41,034 nt of DNA. Origin: Mesonia profundi. Its GTDB lineage: Bacteria; Bacteroidota; Bacteroidia; Flavobacteriales; Flavobacteriaceae. Position numbers and translations under genes: made by a program. Of this stretch, positions 25,850-35,212 are shown in pieces. Each line of letters starts with the position of its first letter. Position 1 is the first letter of the stretch. The stretch lies in the NCBI RefSeq assembly GCF_031085155.1, contig NZ_JAVHUL010000027.1:1-41034 (forward strand), in the 5' to 3' direction. The notes beneath the pieces were generated by a model. It saw only the letters and a list, made by a program, of their open reading frames with translations, was not told the origin of the DNA and searched no databases.

Positions 25850-26911
25850 TTCTTTATTATTATGCGGTAACAATTTTGAAATTCCCACAAGTTCTGCAAG
25901 AATCCCTTTCATTAGTTTAAAACCTTTTTTACTTGCTAATGTAGCATAGGTCATATTTATTTTCCTTTCAACATTCAAATACTCAAACACGTTTTGTGCT
26001 GCTTGTTTCATAGTTGGCATTTTCCAAAGACCAGAGGCCCTTACCACTTCCCCAGCCAGATATACGTCTTTCATTTTAATTGGTGAATGTATTTCTTCAT
26101 CTTCAGCAGAGCGTACATATATTTGTGCTAATGCTTCGCCTGAAGTTTCCAGAATTGTTTTTGCTGAATTTGTCTTCTGATGAAGATTTTCTAATTGGGT
26201 GTTATACTGAAATTTTACACCTCGAGATTCTAGTTTTTCAACTAACATGATAACCATTTCAGACGTAGGACGGTTGAAGCAATAAGATTTAGAATATTTT
26301 CCCGGTGGTAAATGTGGACTCTCTTTCATAGGCAGAAACATCAATACAAAACTATCCATAATATTTACCACTTTGCTTTCTATACGTGTACCTGTTAAAA
26401 TGCCGAACCAATTTAATAAACTGTTGGGTATGCTCTTTAAAATCATCGATTCCTATTGCATCTCCAGCTTTTTGATGAGCTTGCTGTGCTCGTTCTTCAT
26501 CTGAAGAATTAGTATGATGAATTATTTTTTTGCCAAGCTTAGCATATCTTTCATCGAAAGATTAAAGATATCAACCAAATCTTTAAAAGTTTCTAATTTT
26601 AAAGATCCCGTACGATTAACTGCTACTTTACTTTCAGATTTACTTCCATAAAAAATATAATCACCCACAGCAGATAAGGTGTACAAAAGCCCTGCTCGAT
26701 ATAAAACATCAAAATAAGTTGAACCCAATGCTCTTATAGAATGTTCTTCAAAACGTTTGATTTTTTTGTTGAAATATCCTTTCATCTTCCCTCCACAATG
26801 ATTACTACTTTCAATCACGATAATGTCTATATTTTGCTCTTCACTCAATTCAAAAGCAATAACGAGACCAGAGATACCCCCGCCTACAACGGCTATTTTT
26901 TGATTGCACCA
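25850..26911 (-). pseudogene. Decayed FAD amine-oxidase-like gene, paralogue of 30064-31692
   Basis: A degenerate copy of the FAD enzyme at 30064-31692. The start lacks an ATG in frame and reads QKIAVVGGGISGLVIAF; then SSNHCGGKMKGYFNKK, HSIRALGSTYF, and KLETFKDLVDIFNLSM. After AKK a frameshift enters ERAQQAHQKAGDAIGIDDFKEHTQQF, and another leads to NWFGILTGTRIESKVVNIMDS, PHLPPGKYSKSYCFNRP, and LETSGEALAQIYVRSAED. At that point about 180 residues present in the intact copy are deleted. The end, GFKLMKGILAELVGISKLLPH, runs without a proper stop into the next remnant. This was a genuine paralogue, not a recent copy, since amino-acid changes are spread throughout. Confidence 0.87.
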
Positions 26912-27521
26912 ACTTGGCTATTGTGTCGAATCTTATTTTAAAATTAACCATGAATGTATAATTTTAATAGATTTAACAATCTATGTTTTAAAGATTAAAA
27001 ATTATGTCTTATAGCGAAGCGGTTTAAAAGCATAGTCGGACACGACTCACTTCAAATATAAAAAATAAGAAATAGGACTACGCTAAAGAAAATGTAAAAT
27101 TAAGCTGAATATTAAATCATGCCCTAAAAATGAAAAGCTAGTATAATCAAATCCGTAAAGAGAATAAACCTCTTAATATTCAGCGGAAATACCCTGTAAA
27201 TAAGGGTTTTTCACAAGTGGTGAAATCTGCTTTTTGGACAAAAAAATCTTTAGATGAGAGATTTTATTTCTTCTGGTATCTACAGGAAGCTAAAAACCTT
27301 ACTTTAACATGAAACGCGGAAAAGTTGATTTTTAGACTTATTGTGGCATAAAAAAAATTAAAACTCTTATTTATAAGGGAATAAGTTGATGATTAGTATT
27401 ATTTGATACTCATTTACTAAAATCATTTCCGAAGAGAGGATCAATTTTTTAAAGCCAAGAACTGAAAGTATAGATAAGTTCAATATCTTTAAACTTATAT
27501 TTTCAACATTAAAAAAGTTTT
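26912..27521. other. Intergenic spacer upstream of M28 peptidase
   Basis: A 610-bp gap between a decayed gene and the M28 peptidase. Weak inverted repeats are AGTCG/CGACT at 27034-27047 and ACCCT/AGGGT around 27188-27205 (with a 7-base loop and T5 after it, like a small terminator). Another imperfect one lies around 27363-27388. I see no coding frame and no clear promoter for the peptidase. Confidence 0.45.
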
Positions 27522-29072
27522 ATGAAGAAGAATTTAAGAACATTGTTTAGTTTGTTTCTTGTCGTTGGAGGTTTGCAGCTACAAGCACAAGAGCAAATGG
27601 TTGATAACATCGTAGAGGAGGCCAATGACAACTCTAAACTAGAAGAAATTGCTCACGAATTAATGGATGTAGTAGGTCCTAGATTGGTGGGAACTCCGCA
27701 AATGAAACAAGCCCACGATTGGGCGGTAAAAAAATACGCTGGCTGGGGAATCTCTGCCGAAAATCAGGAATATGGAACTTGGCGTGCTTGGGAACGCGGG
27801 ATCACTCATATTGATATGATTGAACCTAGAGTAAGCTCTTTGCAAGGTCAACAATTAGCTTGGAGTCCTTCCACAAAGAAAAAAGGAGTGACGGCAGAAG
27901 TTGTGATTTTACCGGAAGCTTCAAGTGCTGGGGAGTTTAAGAAAATGCTTTCTGGCGTGAAAGGAAAATTTGTATTGATGTCTGCGCTTCAGCCAACGGG
28001 ACGACCTGCCCATAATTGGGAAAAATGGGCAACCGATAAGTCTTGGGATAAGATGAAGGGAGCTATGAAAGAAACGGATTCTCTTTGGAGAAACCGCGTT
28101 AAAAATACAGGTTATACTTCTAAAGAACTCTCTAAAGTATTGGAAGAAGCGGGAGCTGAAGGAATTATTACTTCGTATTGGTCTAAAGGATTTGGTGCTA
28201 ATAAAATATTTGGCGCTTACACGAAAGACGTTCCTAGTATTGATGTTTCTTTAGAAGATTATGGATTGCTTTACCGTCTAGCGGAAAGTGGAAATACACC
28301 AAAACTTAAAGTGGTAGCTCAATCTAAAGATTTGGGAGAAACACCAACCTTTAATACGATTGCTAGAATTGAAGGAAGCGAAAAGCCCGAAGAGTATGTA
28401 ATTCTTTCTGCACATTTTGATTCTTGGGATGGTGGTACAGGTGCTACCGATAACGGAACAGGAACTATGGTAATGATGGAAGCGATGCGAATCCTTAAAA
28501 AATTATATCCAAACCCGAAGCGTACGATTATTGCGGGACATTGGGGAAGTGAGGAGCAAGGTCTTAACGGGTCAAGAGCTTTTGTAAAAGATCATCCAGA
28601 AATTGTGGCCAATGTGCAAGCGTCTTTTAACCAAGATAATGGTACCGGTCGTGTAAAGAGTATTAACGGACAAGGTTTTTTACACGCTTATGATTACATT
28701 AATAGATGGTTAGCGCCAGTTCCGCAGGAGATTAAAGGAGAAATAGAGACTTCTTTCCCAGGTCTGCCATCAGGAGGAGGATCAGATTATGCTTCTTTTG
28801 TTGCAGCAGGAGCACCGGCCTTTAGCTTAAGCTCTTTAAGTTGGTCGTACGGGAATTATACGTGGCATACCAATTTAGATACCTACGATAAAATTGTATT
28901 TGATGATGTGCGTAATAATGTGATTTTAACAGCGATTATGACCTATATGGCTAGTGAAGATCCTGAAAAAACATCTAACGAAAAATCGGTTCTTCCTATG
29001 AACTCTAGAGCTGGTAAGCAAATGGAATGGCCAGAAGCAAGAGATGCTACAAGAAAAGGAGGATTGGATTAA
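27522..29072 (+). CDS. M28-family zinc peptidase with PA domain
   Basis: A 516-residue exported peptidase. The signal peptide ends LQAQEQ (about residue 22). Residues about 120-275 form a protease-associated-like insertion in which the substrate-lid region lies. The di-zinc catalytic part begins with LSAHFDSWDGGTGATDNGTG: H298 and D310 are the first ligands and D300 the catalytic base side residue. WGSEEQGLNGSRAF gives E344 (catalytic) and E345 (zinc). A final ligand His lies in SYGNYTWHTNLDTYDKI, and an aspartate in NQDNGTG. It is of the M28 (carboxypeptidase Q/aminopeptidase) family and acts in the periplasm or outside. It is monocistronic, ended by the terminator at 29095. Confidence 0.93.
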   Translation: MKKNLRTLFSLFLVVGGLQLQAQEQMVDNIVEEANDNSKLEEIAHELMDVVGPRLVGTPQMKQAHDWAVKKYAGWGISAENQEYGTWRAWERGITHIDMIEPRVSSLQGQQLAWSPSTKKKGVTAEVVILPEASSAGEFKKMLSGVKGKFVLMSALQPTGRPAHNWEKWATDKSWDKMKGAMKETDSLWRNRVKNTGYTSKELSKVLEEAGAEGIITSYWSKGFGANKIFGAYTKDVPSIDVSLEDYGLLYRLAESGNTPKLKVVAQSKDLGETPTFNTIARIEGSEKPEEYVILSAHFDSWDGGTGATDNGTGTMVMMEAMRILKKLYPNPKRTIIAGHWGSEEQGLNGSRAFVKDHPEIVANVQASFNQDNGTGRVKSINGQGFLHAYDYINRWLAPVPQEIKGEIETSFPGLPSGGGSDYASFVAAGAPAFSLSSLSWSYGNYTWHTNLDTYDKIVFDDVRNNVILTAIMTYMASEDPEKTSNEKSVLPMNSRAGKQMEWPEARDATRKGGLD

Positions 29073-29094
29073 GCTTATCTTTATGAAGTAATAA

Positions 29095-29134
29095 AAGCCG
29101 TCTTAAAATTTACTTTTTAAGACGGCTTCTTTTT
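29095..29134 (+). terminator. Bidirectional terminator between M28 and SDR genes
   Basis: AAGCCGTCTTAAAA (29095-29108) pairs with TTTTAAGACGGCTT (29115-29128) to give a 14-bp stem with a 6-base loop. It is followed by CTTTTT on the plus strand and by a T-containing tract on the minus strand. It lies between the stops of two converging genes, and can serve both. Confidence 0.9.
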
Positions 29135-29155
29135 AAGCAGTTTTGAGTGAAGATA

Positions 29156-29932
29156 TTAGTCCAAGGTTTGAACTCCACCACCGTTTACGAAGATCACTTG
29201 TCCGCTCGTCCATTTTGAAATGGGAGCAGCAAAGTACAATACAGCACCGGCAATATCTTCTGGTTCTCCTAAACGTTTGATTGGTGTATGTGCCAACATT
29301 TTCTTTTCTATTTCTGGAGTCAATACCGTACTCAAAGCGTGAGTTTTTACAGCTCCAGGTCCAATAGCGTTGATACGAATTTCATCTGGGCCATAATCAA
29401 AAGCTAGATTACGTGTCATATGGTTTATTGCTGCTTTTGAAGAAGCATACGCACTAATCGCCGGACTCTTATTTACGGAAGCCATAGAAGACATATTGAT
29501 AATGCTCCCATAACCGGCTTTTTTCATATGTGGTGCTACCAATTGGCAAAGACGCCACATACTAAACACGTTCATTTCGAACACTTTTTTAAACTGCTCT
29601 ACTTCGATGTCATACGGACTTTCTTTTCCGGCGCCACCGCCACCAACGTTATTTACTAAAATGTGGATTCCTCCATATTCTTTCATGGTTTTATTGACCA
29701 AATTCACCAAAGCTTTGTCTTTGGTCACATCACAGTCTATGGCAATGGCTTTTCCGCCCTTGTCGATAATTTCCTTGGCTGTCTTTTTAGCATCATCCAA
29801 ATTATAGTCAGATACGACCACATTGGCACCAAAAGCGGCCAGCATTTCACAGCTCGCTTTTCCTATTCCGTTTGCACCACCGGTAATGATGGCGGTTTTT
29901 CCTTTTAAATCAAATAATTTTGAGGTATCCAT
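29156..29932 (-). CDS. SDR oxidoreductase, 7-alpha-hydroxysteroid-dehydrogenase-like
   Basis: A 258-residue classical short-chain dehydrogenase. Cofactor motif T17-G-G-A-N-G-I-G24, D42 (VVSDYN, suggesting NAD(H) preference), D68 (DCDVT), the N94-N-V-G-G-G-G motif of the HdhA group, N121, S149 and the catalytic Y162-x-x-x-K166 (SAYASSKAA) are all present. After that come IRINAIGPGAVKT and SGQVIFVNGGG. The glycine-rich NNVGGGGAGKES segment is shared with 7-alpha-hydroxysteroid dehydrogenase of E. coli, but the real substrate is not known. It is the last gene in the accessory cluster, 131 bp past the FAD enzyme. Confidence 0.93.
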   Translation of the reverse strand: MDTSKLFDLKGKTAIITGGANGIGKASCEMLAAFGANVVVSDYNLDDAKKTAKEIIDKGGKAIAIDCDVTKDKALVNLVNKTMKEYGGIHILVNNVGGGGAGKESPYDIEVEQFKKVFEMNVFSMWRLCQLVAPHMKKAGYGSIINMSSMASVNKSPAISAYASSKAAINHMTRNLAFDYGPDEIRINAIGPGAVKTHALSTVLTPEIEKKMLAHTPIKRLGEPEDIAGAVLYFAAPISKWTSGQVIFVNGGGVQTLD

Positions 29933-30063
29933 AGTTTTCTTTTTTAAAAATTAATTTTGAATATTGTTTGTCCGTTGTTTAAGATTTATTCTTAGCTCTT
30001 TAACCGGACACTACTGTTATTTTTTATAAATTTTCTTGTTTCTTAATGCTTATTGCTTCATCC

Positions 30064-31692
30064 TTATTTTTTTGAATGAGGAATCAGTTTTAAAAGGCTT
30101 GTAAGTCCCGCAAGAATACCTTCCATTAGTTTAAACCCTTTTGTGCTTAACAAGGTCGCAAACTCCATATTTACTTTTATGTCAGTTTCTAAAAACGTGA
30201 AAATTTCTTGCGCAGCTTGTTTACCAGACATTGAAGCCTGCTCCATCGTAGGGATTTTCCATCGTCCTGGCACGCTTACCACTTCGCCAGCAAGGAAAAT
30301 ACCTTTTCTTTGGGTTGCCGAGTGGATTTCCAGATCTTCTGCAGATCGCACATATATTTGTGAAAGATTGACCCAGCGATACCCATCGTCTTGAATAATA
30401 CCAAACTCTGCCGTCTCGAGTGTTGAGTATTTCTCCCAATCTTTTGTGTATTTTAAATAAACAGGGTCAATTACTGCGTGTTCCATTAATGCCACTCTTT
30501 CTTCTTCAGAAGTTATTCCTAATTGAAATAGAATCTCCTGTTTTACTTCCGCAGGTGTACACTCCATAAATCGCTTTCCGTAAAGTGCTCCTTCATTAAA
30601 TGGGGAACTGCAGGTTGCAGATAAGTTATAAGGTTTTTCCTCTGGAAAATTGACATCTTTCCAAAATGCACCTTGATGTTGAATTTGAAATACAATATTC
30701 CATGGCGCATCAAAGCTTAGGTTGTACGATTTTCCAGCAAAGTCCTTAAAGGCTTTTGGGATTTGTTTCATAGCAAACTGCGTCCCAAACGACCACTCAT
30801 CGTTAAACGGTTTTTTTACTCCTTGTAACACCCCTAATTTCCACATTACTTCGTGTGGCACGGCCATGATACAAGCATCAAAAGTATTGTTCGGTATTTT
30901 CTCACCTGAAGTTTCGAGCCTCGTTTTCCCTGAAATGGCATCGTGATGTATATTCTTTAAGCGTTTATTATACTGAAACTTTACACCTCGGGAAACCAGC
31001 TTTTCAACTAACATCGCCACGACTTCAGAAGTTGGACGATTAAAGCAATACGATTTAGAATGTTTGCCAGGCGGAAGGTGCGGGCTCTCTTTCATAGGTA
31101 AAAACATCAAGACAAAACTGTCCATAATGTCAACGGCCTTGCTCTCCATTCTGGCCCCAGTTAAAATCCCAAACCAGTTGATGATAAACTGTTTGGTATG
31201 TTCATTAAATTTATCGATTCCAATAACATTTCCAGCTTTTAAATGTGCTTGTTCCTCACGTTCTTTATATGAAGCATTTACGTGAGCTGCAATCTTTCTT
31301 GCCAAACTTAACATATCTGTTACCGAAAGGTCAAATGTGGAAACAAGCTCCTTAAAGGTTTCAAGTTTTAAGGAATCGGTTCGGTCAACGGCTACCTTTC
31401 TACCTGTTTTACTTTCATAAAATTTATAATCATCTACAGCGGTAAGAGTGTGTAATAAATCGGCACGGTTCAAAACATCAAAAAAAGCAAAATAAGTAGA
31501 ACCTAAGGCTCTAATGGAGTGCTCCTCAAACCTATTTGTCTTTTCATTGTAATATCCTTTCATTTTACCGCCACAGGAATCACTTCCTTCAATAATGGTA
31601 ATATCCAGACTAGGGTCTTCACTAAGTTCAAAAGCCGAAACAAGACCAGAGATTCCTCCTCCGACTATGGCTATTTCTTTTGTTGTTCTCAT
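30064..31692 (-). CDS. FAD-dependent amine-oxidase-like enzyme
   Basis: A 542-residue flavoenzyme of the amine oxidase/phytoene-desaturase superfamily. The FAD motif is G11-x-G13-x-x-G16 (EIAIVGGGISGLVSAFELS) with ITIIEGSDSCGGKMKGYY, where the E binds the ribose. A conserved HSIRALGSTYFAFFDVL segment follows, and LAGEVVSVPGRWKIPTMEQASMSGKQAAQEIF near the end is the second FAD signature. Between them lie MAVPHEVMWKLG and PWNIVFQIQHQGAFW. Relatives are hydroxysqualene- and carotenoid-type dehydrogenases, so a lipid-like or polyene substrate is plausible; no carotenoid gene is near. A decayed paralogue lies at 25850-26911. It is 4 bp downstream of the amidohydrolase gene, so both are one operon. 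Confidence 0.9.
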   Translation of the reverse strand: MRTTKEIAIVGGGISGLVSAFELSEDPSLDITIIEGSDSCGGKMKGYYNEKTNRFEEHSIRALGSTYFAFFDVLNRADLLHTLTAVDDYKFYESKTGRKVAVDRTDSLKLETFKELVSTFDLSVTDMLSLARKIAAHVNASYKEREEQAHLKAGNVIGIDKFNEHTKQFIINWFGILTGARMESKAVDIMDSFVLMFLPMKESPHLPPGKHSKSYCFNRPTSEVVAMLVEKLVSRGVKFQYNKRLKNIHHDAISGKTRLETSGEKIPNNTFDACIMAVPHEVMWKLGVLQGVKKPFNDEWSFGTQFAMKQIPKAFKDFAGKSYNLSFDAPWNIVFQIQHQGAFWKDVNFPEEKPYNLSATCSSPFNEGALYGKRFMECTPAEVKQEILFQLGITSEEERVALMEHAVIDPVYLKYTKDWEKYSTLETAEFGIIQDDGYRWVNLSQIYVRSAEDLEIHSATQRKGIFLAGEVVSVPGRWKIPTMEQASMSGKQAAQEIFTFLETDIKVNMEFATLLSTKGFKLMEGILAGLTSLLKLIPHSKK

Positions 31693-31696
31693 GGGG

Positions 31697-33421
31697 TTAC
31701 TTTTTAAAAACGGTTATCCCTTCTTTAATGGTTTCCAATACGTGAATATCTCTTATCTCCATCGGTTCTACTTTAAGTGGATTTTTATCCAACACCACGA
31801 AATCGGCTAATTTCCCTTGGATTAAACTTCCTTTACGGTCTTCCTCAAAAAACTCATACGCTGCGTGGCTGGTAATGGCTTTTAAGGCTTGGTAAGGTGT
31901 TGCTTTTTCATCGGGGCCTATCACTTCTCCAGATCTTGAGACACGGCTTACTGCCGTCCAAATCGTAAAAATTGGATCTATGGGCGTTACGGTAGCATCA
32001 GAATGATTGGTGTATTTTAAACCTAATTTTTCCGCGGAAGCAATCGGACTTAAAAAGTAAGCTCTTTCTTTACCTAGGTTTTCTATGTGTACATCTCCCC
32101 AGAAATAGACGTGGTTGGTGAAGAATGAAGGCTCCAGCTTGTATTTTTTATAGGTTTCCAATTGTTCGGGGCGCACAAATTGCGAATGAATCACAATGGT
32201 CCTTCGATCTTTGTCCAAGGCTTGATCGAGTTTTTTACAGGCATTTTCGTGAGCGGCAATCACCATATCTATAGAAGCGTCGCCGTTACTGTGAATAAAA
32301 AGTTGATTCTCATTCTTATAAGCCAATATGAATAAATCATTCAGCGTTTCCTGAGATAAGCTAGGAAGTCCTTTACAATCACTTTCACACCCGTCAACCG
32401 GAGTTAAAAAAGGCTTGGTAAAAAAAGCGGTTTTCCCTTGTGGGGAGCCATCGGCAATAATTTTTGTGCCTTGAACTTTAAATCCATTTTTGTAGGTTTT
32501 CCAATGGAGAAGCGAATCCTCTAAATTGGTTTCTAGGTCGGTATATCCAGCTAAAGCCATCAGGTCTATTTTAAATTTTCCAGCATCGGCCTGTGACTGA
32601 AAAAATTGAATGGCATTGCGGTCGCTCATCCCATCTTGTGCGGTAGTGATTCCATTACTTGCATATTTATCTTGCGTGCTTTCAAAGAAATCGGCTTGTT
32701 TTTTTTGTAAAATTTGCATCATCGTTCCCATAAATGGATACATAGCTGTTTCTTGCACCAAACCGGCAGGTTCTTTAGAATTTGGAAGCCTCGCAATACT
32801 TCCGCCTTCAGGGTTTTTTGTTGCTGCGGAAATATTCATTTTTTCCAATGCCTTGGAATTGGCAACGCCCATATGGCCGCTGGTATGTACCAAATAAACC
32901 GGATTATTGGGCAAAACAGAATCGATTTCTTTTTTATGAAGGTGGCGTTTTTCTTTTAACTGACTCTCATCATAGCCCCAGCCAAAAATCCATTCCCCAT
33001 CAGGGAGGTTATTATCGGTTTTATAGGCTTCCATTTTCTGCAACACATTTGCAATAGTTTTGACTTCCCCTACAGGCGGCGAATTCAAATCGACTTGCCC
33101 CATGGTGTTGCTTACCATCCCAAAATGGCTGTGTGGATCTATAAATCCGGGGAGCATAGTTTTCCCTTTTAAATCAATTTTCTTAGCGTTTGTATACTTT
33201 TCTTCGGCCTCTTTTTGACTTCCCACAAAGGCAATCTTTCCATCTTCTTCTACGATGGCTTCCGCATAAGTAGGCTTTTCTGCAGCCATCGTAAGGATAT
33301 CCCCGTTGTGGTATAATTGAGCAGAAGATTCATCGGTTTCTGAAACTGGCTTTTTATCTTCTTTTTGTTTACAACTGATGCTGATCGCAAGCAGAAGGAT
33401 AGCGATTAAAATCTTTTTCAT
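31697..33421 (-). CDS. YtcJ-type amidohydrolase, lipoprotein
   Basis: A 574-residue amidohydrolase of the Amidohydro_3/YtcJ class with a lipoprotein signal (ISISC, Cys17), so it is anchored in the periplasm or outer membrane. Features of the TIM-barrel metal site are H97-x-H99 (PGFIDPHSHFG), VYLVHTSGHMGVANS, QLFIHSNGDASIDM, IVIHSQFVRPEQ, and a terminal aspartate region TNHSDATVTPIDP. The first domain has AQLYHNGDILTM and the last GKLADFVVLDKNPL, the usual composite beta-sandwich. The substrate is unknown; members act on amide or ester-containing cyclic compounds. The gene is 3 bp upstream of the FAD enzyme and 3 bp downstream of a membrane gene, indicating an operon. Confidence 0.92.
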   Translation of the reverse strand: MKKILIAILLLAISISCKQKEDKKPVSETDESSAQLYHNGDILTMAAEKPTYAEAIVEEDGKIAFVGSQKEAEEKYTNAKKIDLKGKTMLPGFIDPHSHFGMVSNTMGQVDLNSPPVGEVKTIANVLQKMEAYKTDNNLPDGEWIFGWGYDESQLKEKRHLHKKEIDSVLPNNPVYLVHTSGHMGVANSKALEKMNISAATKNPEGGSIARLPNSKEPAGLVQETAMYPFMGTMMQILQKKQADFFESTQDKYASNGITTAQDGMSDRNAIQFFQSQADAGKFKIDLMALAGYTDLETNLEDSLLHWKTYKNGFKVQGTKIIADGSPQGKTAFFTKPFLTPVDGCESDCKGLPSLSQETLNDLFILAYKNENQLFIHSNGDASIDMVIAAHENACKKLDQALDKDRRTIVIHSQFVRPEQLETYKKYKLEPSFFTNHVYFWGDVHIENLGKERAYFLSPIASAEKLGLKYTNHSDATVTPIDPIFTIWTAVSRVSRSGEVIGPDEKATPYQALKAITSHAAYEFFEEDRKGSLIQGKLADFVVLDKNPLKVEPMEIRDIHVLETIKEGITVFKK

Positions 33422-33424
33422 AGT

Positions 33425-33886
33425 TTAATTTTTATGTTTTTCAATCCAAGTACATTCTTTTAAGGTAAGATAATTCACTATCCCAGAAACAATTCCTGCA
33501 ATTACCCCAATAATAATTAATGCTGAAACCAAAGGAACCTCAACCGTTCCCATATATTTTTGCCATAAAACCGCTAAGGAAGTCAGTACCCCAAAGGTGA
33601 AAAAACCGTGCTTAATGGTAAGCCAAAAAGCAGTAGGATAAAACGGGGCTTTCTCTCCTTTTATGCCAAAATAAGCCACGAGCGTTAGAATCATAGCCAA
33701 GGTAATCGCGAGCACCACCGAAGTACCCAAAACGGTTTCGGTCGTATTTGTAATTGAATCTACTGAAATAGGAATAGAGTCGTGGCCTTTTAAGAAAAAA
33801 TATTGAATTCCGCCATTAATCGCGGCATTAATAAACCCTGTGAGCACCGCTCCTTTAACTAATTTTGAATTTGTTGCTGCATCCAT
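33425..33886 (-). CDS. Four-helix membrane protein, unknown
   Basis: A 153-residue inner-membrane protein with four predicted helices (about 11-30, 56-78, 92-112, 117-142), separated by a periplasmic stretch with SIPISVDSITNTTETV and a cytosolic one with GIKGEKAPFYPTAFW. It ends with the polar tail TWIEKHKN. I recognise no family with confidence. It starts the operon with the amidohydrolase and FAD enzyme (3 bp to the first), so it may be a transporter accessory or sensor for them; that is only inference. Confidence 0.75.
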   Translation of the reverse strand: MDAATNSKLVKGAVLTGFINAAINGGIQYFFLKGHDSIPISVDSITNTTETVLGTSVVLAITLAMILTLVAYFGIKGEKAPFYPTAFWLTIKHGFFTFGVLTSLAVLWQKYMGTVEVPLVSALIIIGVIAGIVSGIVNYLTLKECTWIEKHKN

Positions 33887-34216
33887 AATTTTTGGTTTAG
33901 TTGGTGTTGATTTTTATTCGCTTTTTAGCTTTGTGTTTAAATTCCTTAAAACCGAAATGGACGACGATTTACCTTTACAGGAATTAGAATTTTATTTCCC
34001 ACGGACTCATTTCTTAGACCTTTAGGAGAAAAAAATTCAGTTATCCTATTCAAAAAATTTCTTGTTTTTAAAGTTTTCATATCTGTTTTATTTAGTTTCT
34101 ATTTTTTTAAATGAAATCTTGATAGTTAAAGATTTTAAATTACAAACTTTTGAATAATTATGGACTCCAAAAATTACTTCTGAAATCCATAATCAACAAT
34201 CTTAAATCGTTAATCT
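33887..34216. other. Intergenic, no feature seen
   Basis: A 330-bp gap between the second SDR and the membrane gene, both minus strand. A 22-codon frame on the plus strand from ATG 33957 (MDDDLPLQELEFYFPRTHFL) does not look like a gene. The promoter of the membrane-gene operon is expected near 33890-33950, but I see no complete consensus match. Confidence 0.4.
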
Positions 34217-35008
34217 TTATGAAGTTGGCATTTTACTTTTATAAACACCACCGCCATTTACAGTAAGCTCCGTACCTGTAATCCAAGATGCGGCTTCACT
34301 TAGTAAGAAAGCCATTGCATTAGCAATATCTTGTGGCAGTCCACGTCTTTTTAATACAATTCCTTTTACTACATTATCAATCATCTCTTGGGTATAACCA
34401 GCTTCTTTAGAAGATGCGCCATTATCTATTGTACCAATGATTAAAGAATTAAAACGAACTTCTGGTCCTGAGGCAACCACCATACTTCGGGACATATTTA
34501 AAAGTCCAGCTTTTGCCGTACTGTATTCAATAAATTCTGGCGATGGCGTATTCCCAACGGCAGAACCAGAAAATACAACGGAAGCATTTTTTTCTTTCTT
34601 CAAATAAGGCATACAGAATTTCGTTAAGTTATAAGCACTTAAAGTATTCAGTTTATAGCCATTTACCATTTTTTCGGTATCTGATCCAAAAAGTGGCGTG
34701 TTCGCTCCCCAACCTACGTTGTTAATTACGGCAGAAATTTTCCCGAATTTATCTACGGTATTTTTTACTAAATTTTCAATTTCTTTTTCTTCCGTAAAGT
34801 CAACTTTCATCACTAAAGTTGCGTTGCCGGTTTCCTTTTCAATATCAGCAGCGATTTTTTTTACTTTTTCTTCGGCTAAATCGGCCATAACAATGTTAGC
34901 GCCTAACGAACTTAGGAAGCGAGAAGCTTCACTTCCAATGGCACCTGCGGCACCAGAGATGATGATTACTTTTCCTTTAAAATCGAATAATTCTTGAATG
35001 TTTTTTAT
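34217..35008 (-). CDS. SDR oxidoreductase with no canonical start codon
   Basis: A short-chain dehydrogenase of about 263 residues. The frame is open from 35008 to the stop at 34217, giving KNIQELFDFKGKVIIISGAA, GAIGSEASRFLSSLGANIVMADL, then VINNVGWGANTP and the catalytic SGSAVGNTPSPEFIEYSTAKAG (S..Y-x-x-x-K), and ELTVNGGG at the end. The first ATG inside the frame is at 34888, after the cofactor motif, so it cannot be the real start of a working enzyme. The expected position of the start is ATA (35006-35008), directly after ACC and an in-frame TAA. The likely ancestral ATG has changed to ATA; the nearby ATT at 34999 is a weak alternative. The enzyme may be unexpressed. Confidence 0.75.
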   Translation of the reverse strand: MKNIQELFDFKGKVIIISGAAGAIGSEASRFLSSLGANIVMADLAEEKVKKIAADIEKETGNATLVMKVDFTEEKEIENLVKNTVDKFGKISAVINNVGWGANTPLFGSDTEKMVNGYKLNTLSAYNLTKFCMPYLKKEKNASVVFSGSAVGNTPSPEFIEYSTAKAGLLNMSRSMVVASGPEVRFNSLIIGTIDNGASSKEAGYTQEMIDNVVKGIVLKRRGLPQDIANAMAFLLSEAASWITGTELTVNGGGVYKSKMPTS

Positions 35009-35055
35009 GGTTTAAAGTTTAAATAGTTAAGCTGTAGTTTAATATAGCGTTGTTT

Positions 35056-35150
35056 TCAAGTCCTTCCGCCGCGGCGGAGAGGATTTAGGAGGGGGATGGG
35101 ATTTAAGATTGAAAACTCATCCTATCCCCAGCCCTTTCCCGAGGAAAGAG
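35056..35150. repeat. GC-rich palindromic intergenic element
   Basis: This is a structured, GC-rich patch in an AT-rich genome: TCCGCCGCGGCGGA at 35065-35078 is a perfect 14-bp palindrome flanked by TCCT and GAGGA. A GGGGGATGGGAT/ATCCTATCCCC imperfect inverted pair and CTTTCC-CGA-GGAAAG follow. Similar short palindromic units (CTCCGCCGCGGCGGAG-like) are common between genes in flavobacterial genomes, so it is probably a dispersed repeat. It lies between the SDR and HdeD genes. Confidence 0.55.
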
Positions 35151-35212
35151 AGCCAATATTTTTTAATCCCCATTGAGGGTTTAATTTCCCGAAGCCCATC
35201 TATGTCTGGCTT

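Noticed and set aside
27188-27205. ACCCT-loop-AGGGT hairpin as a regulator-binding site
   Set aside because: A five-base stem with a T run after it is more simply a weak terminator; it is over 300 bp from the next gene.
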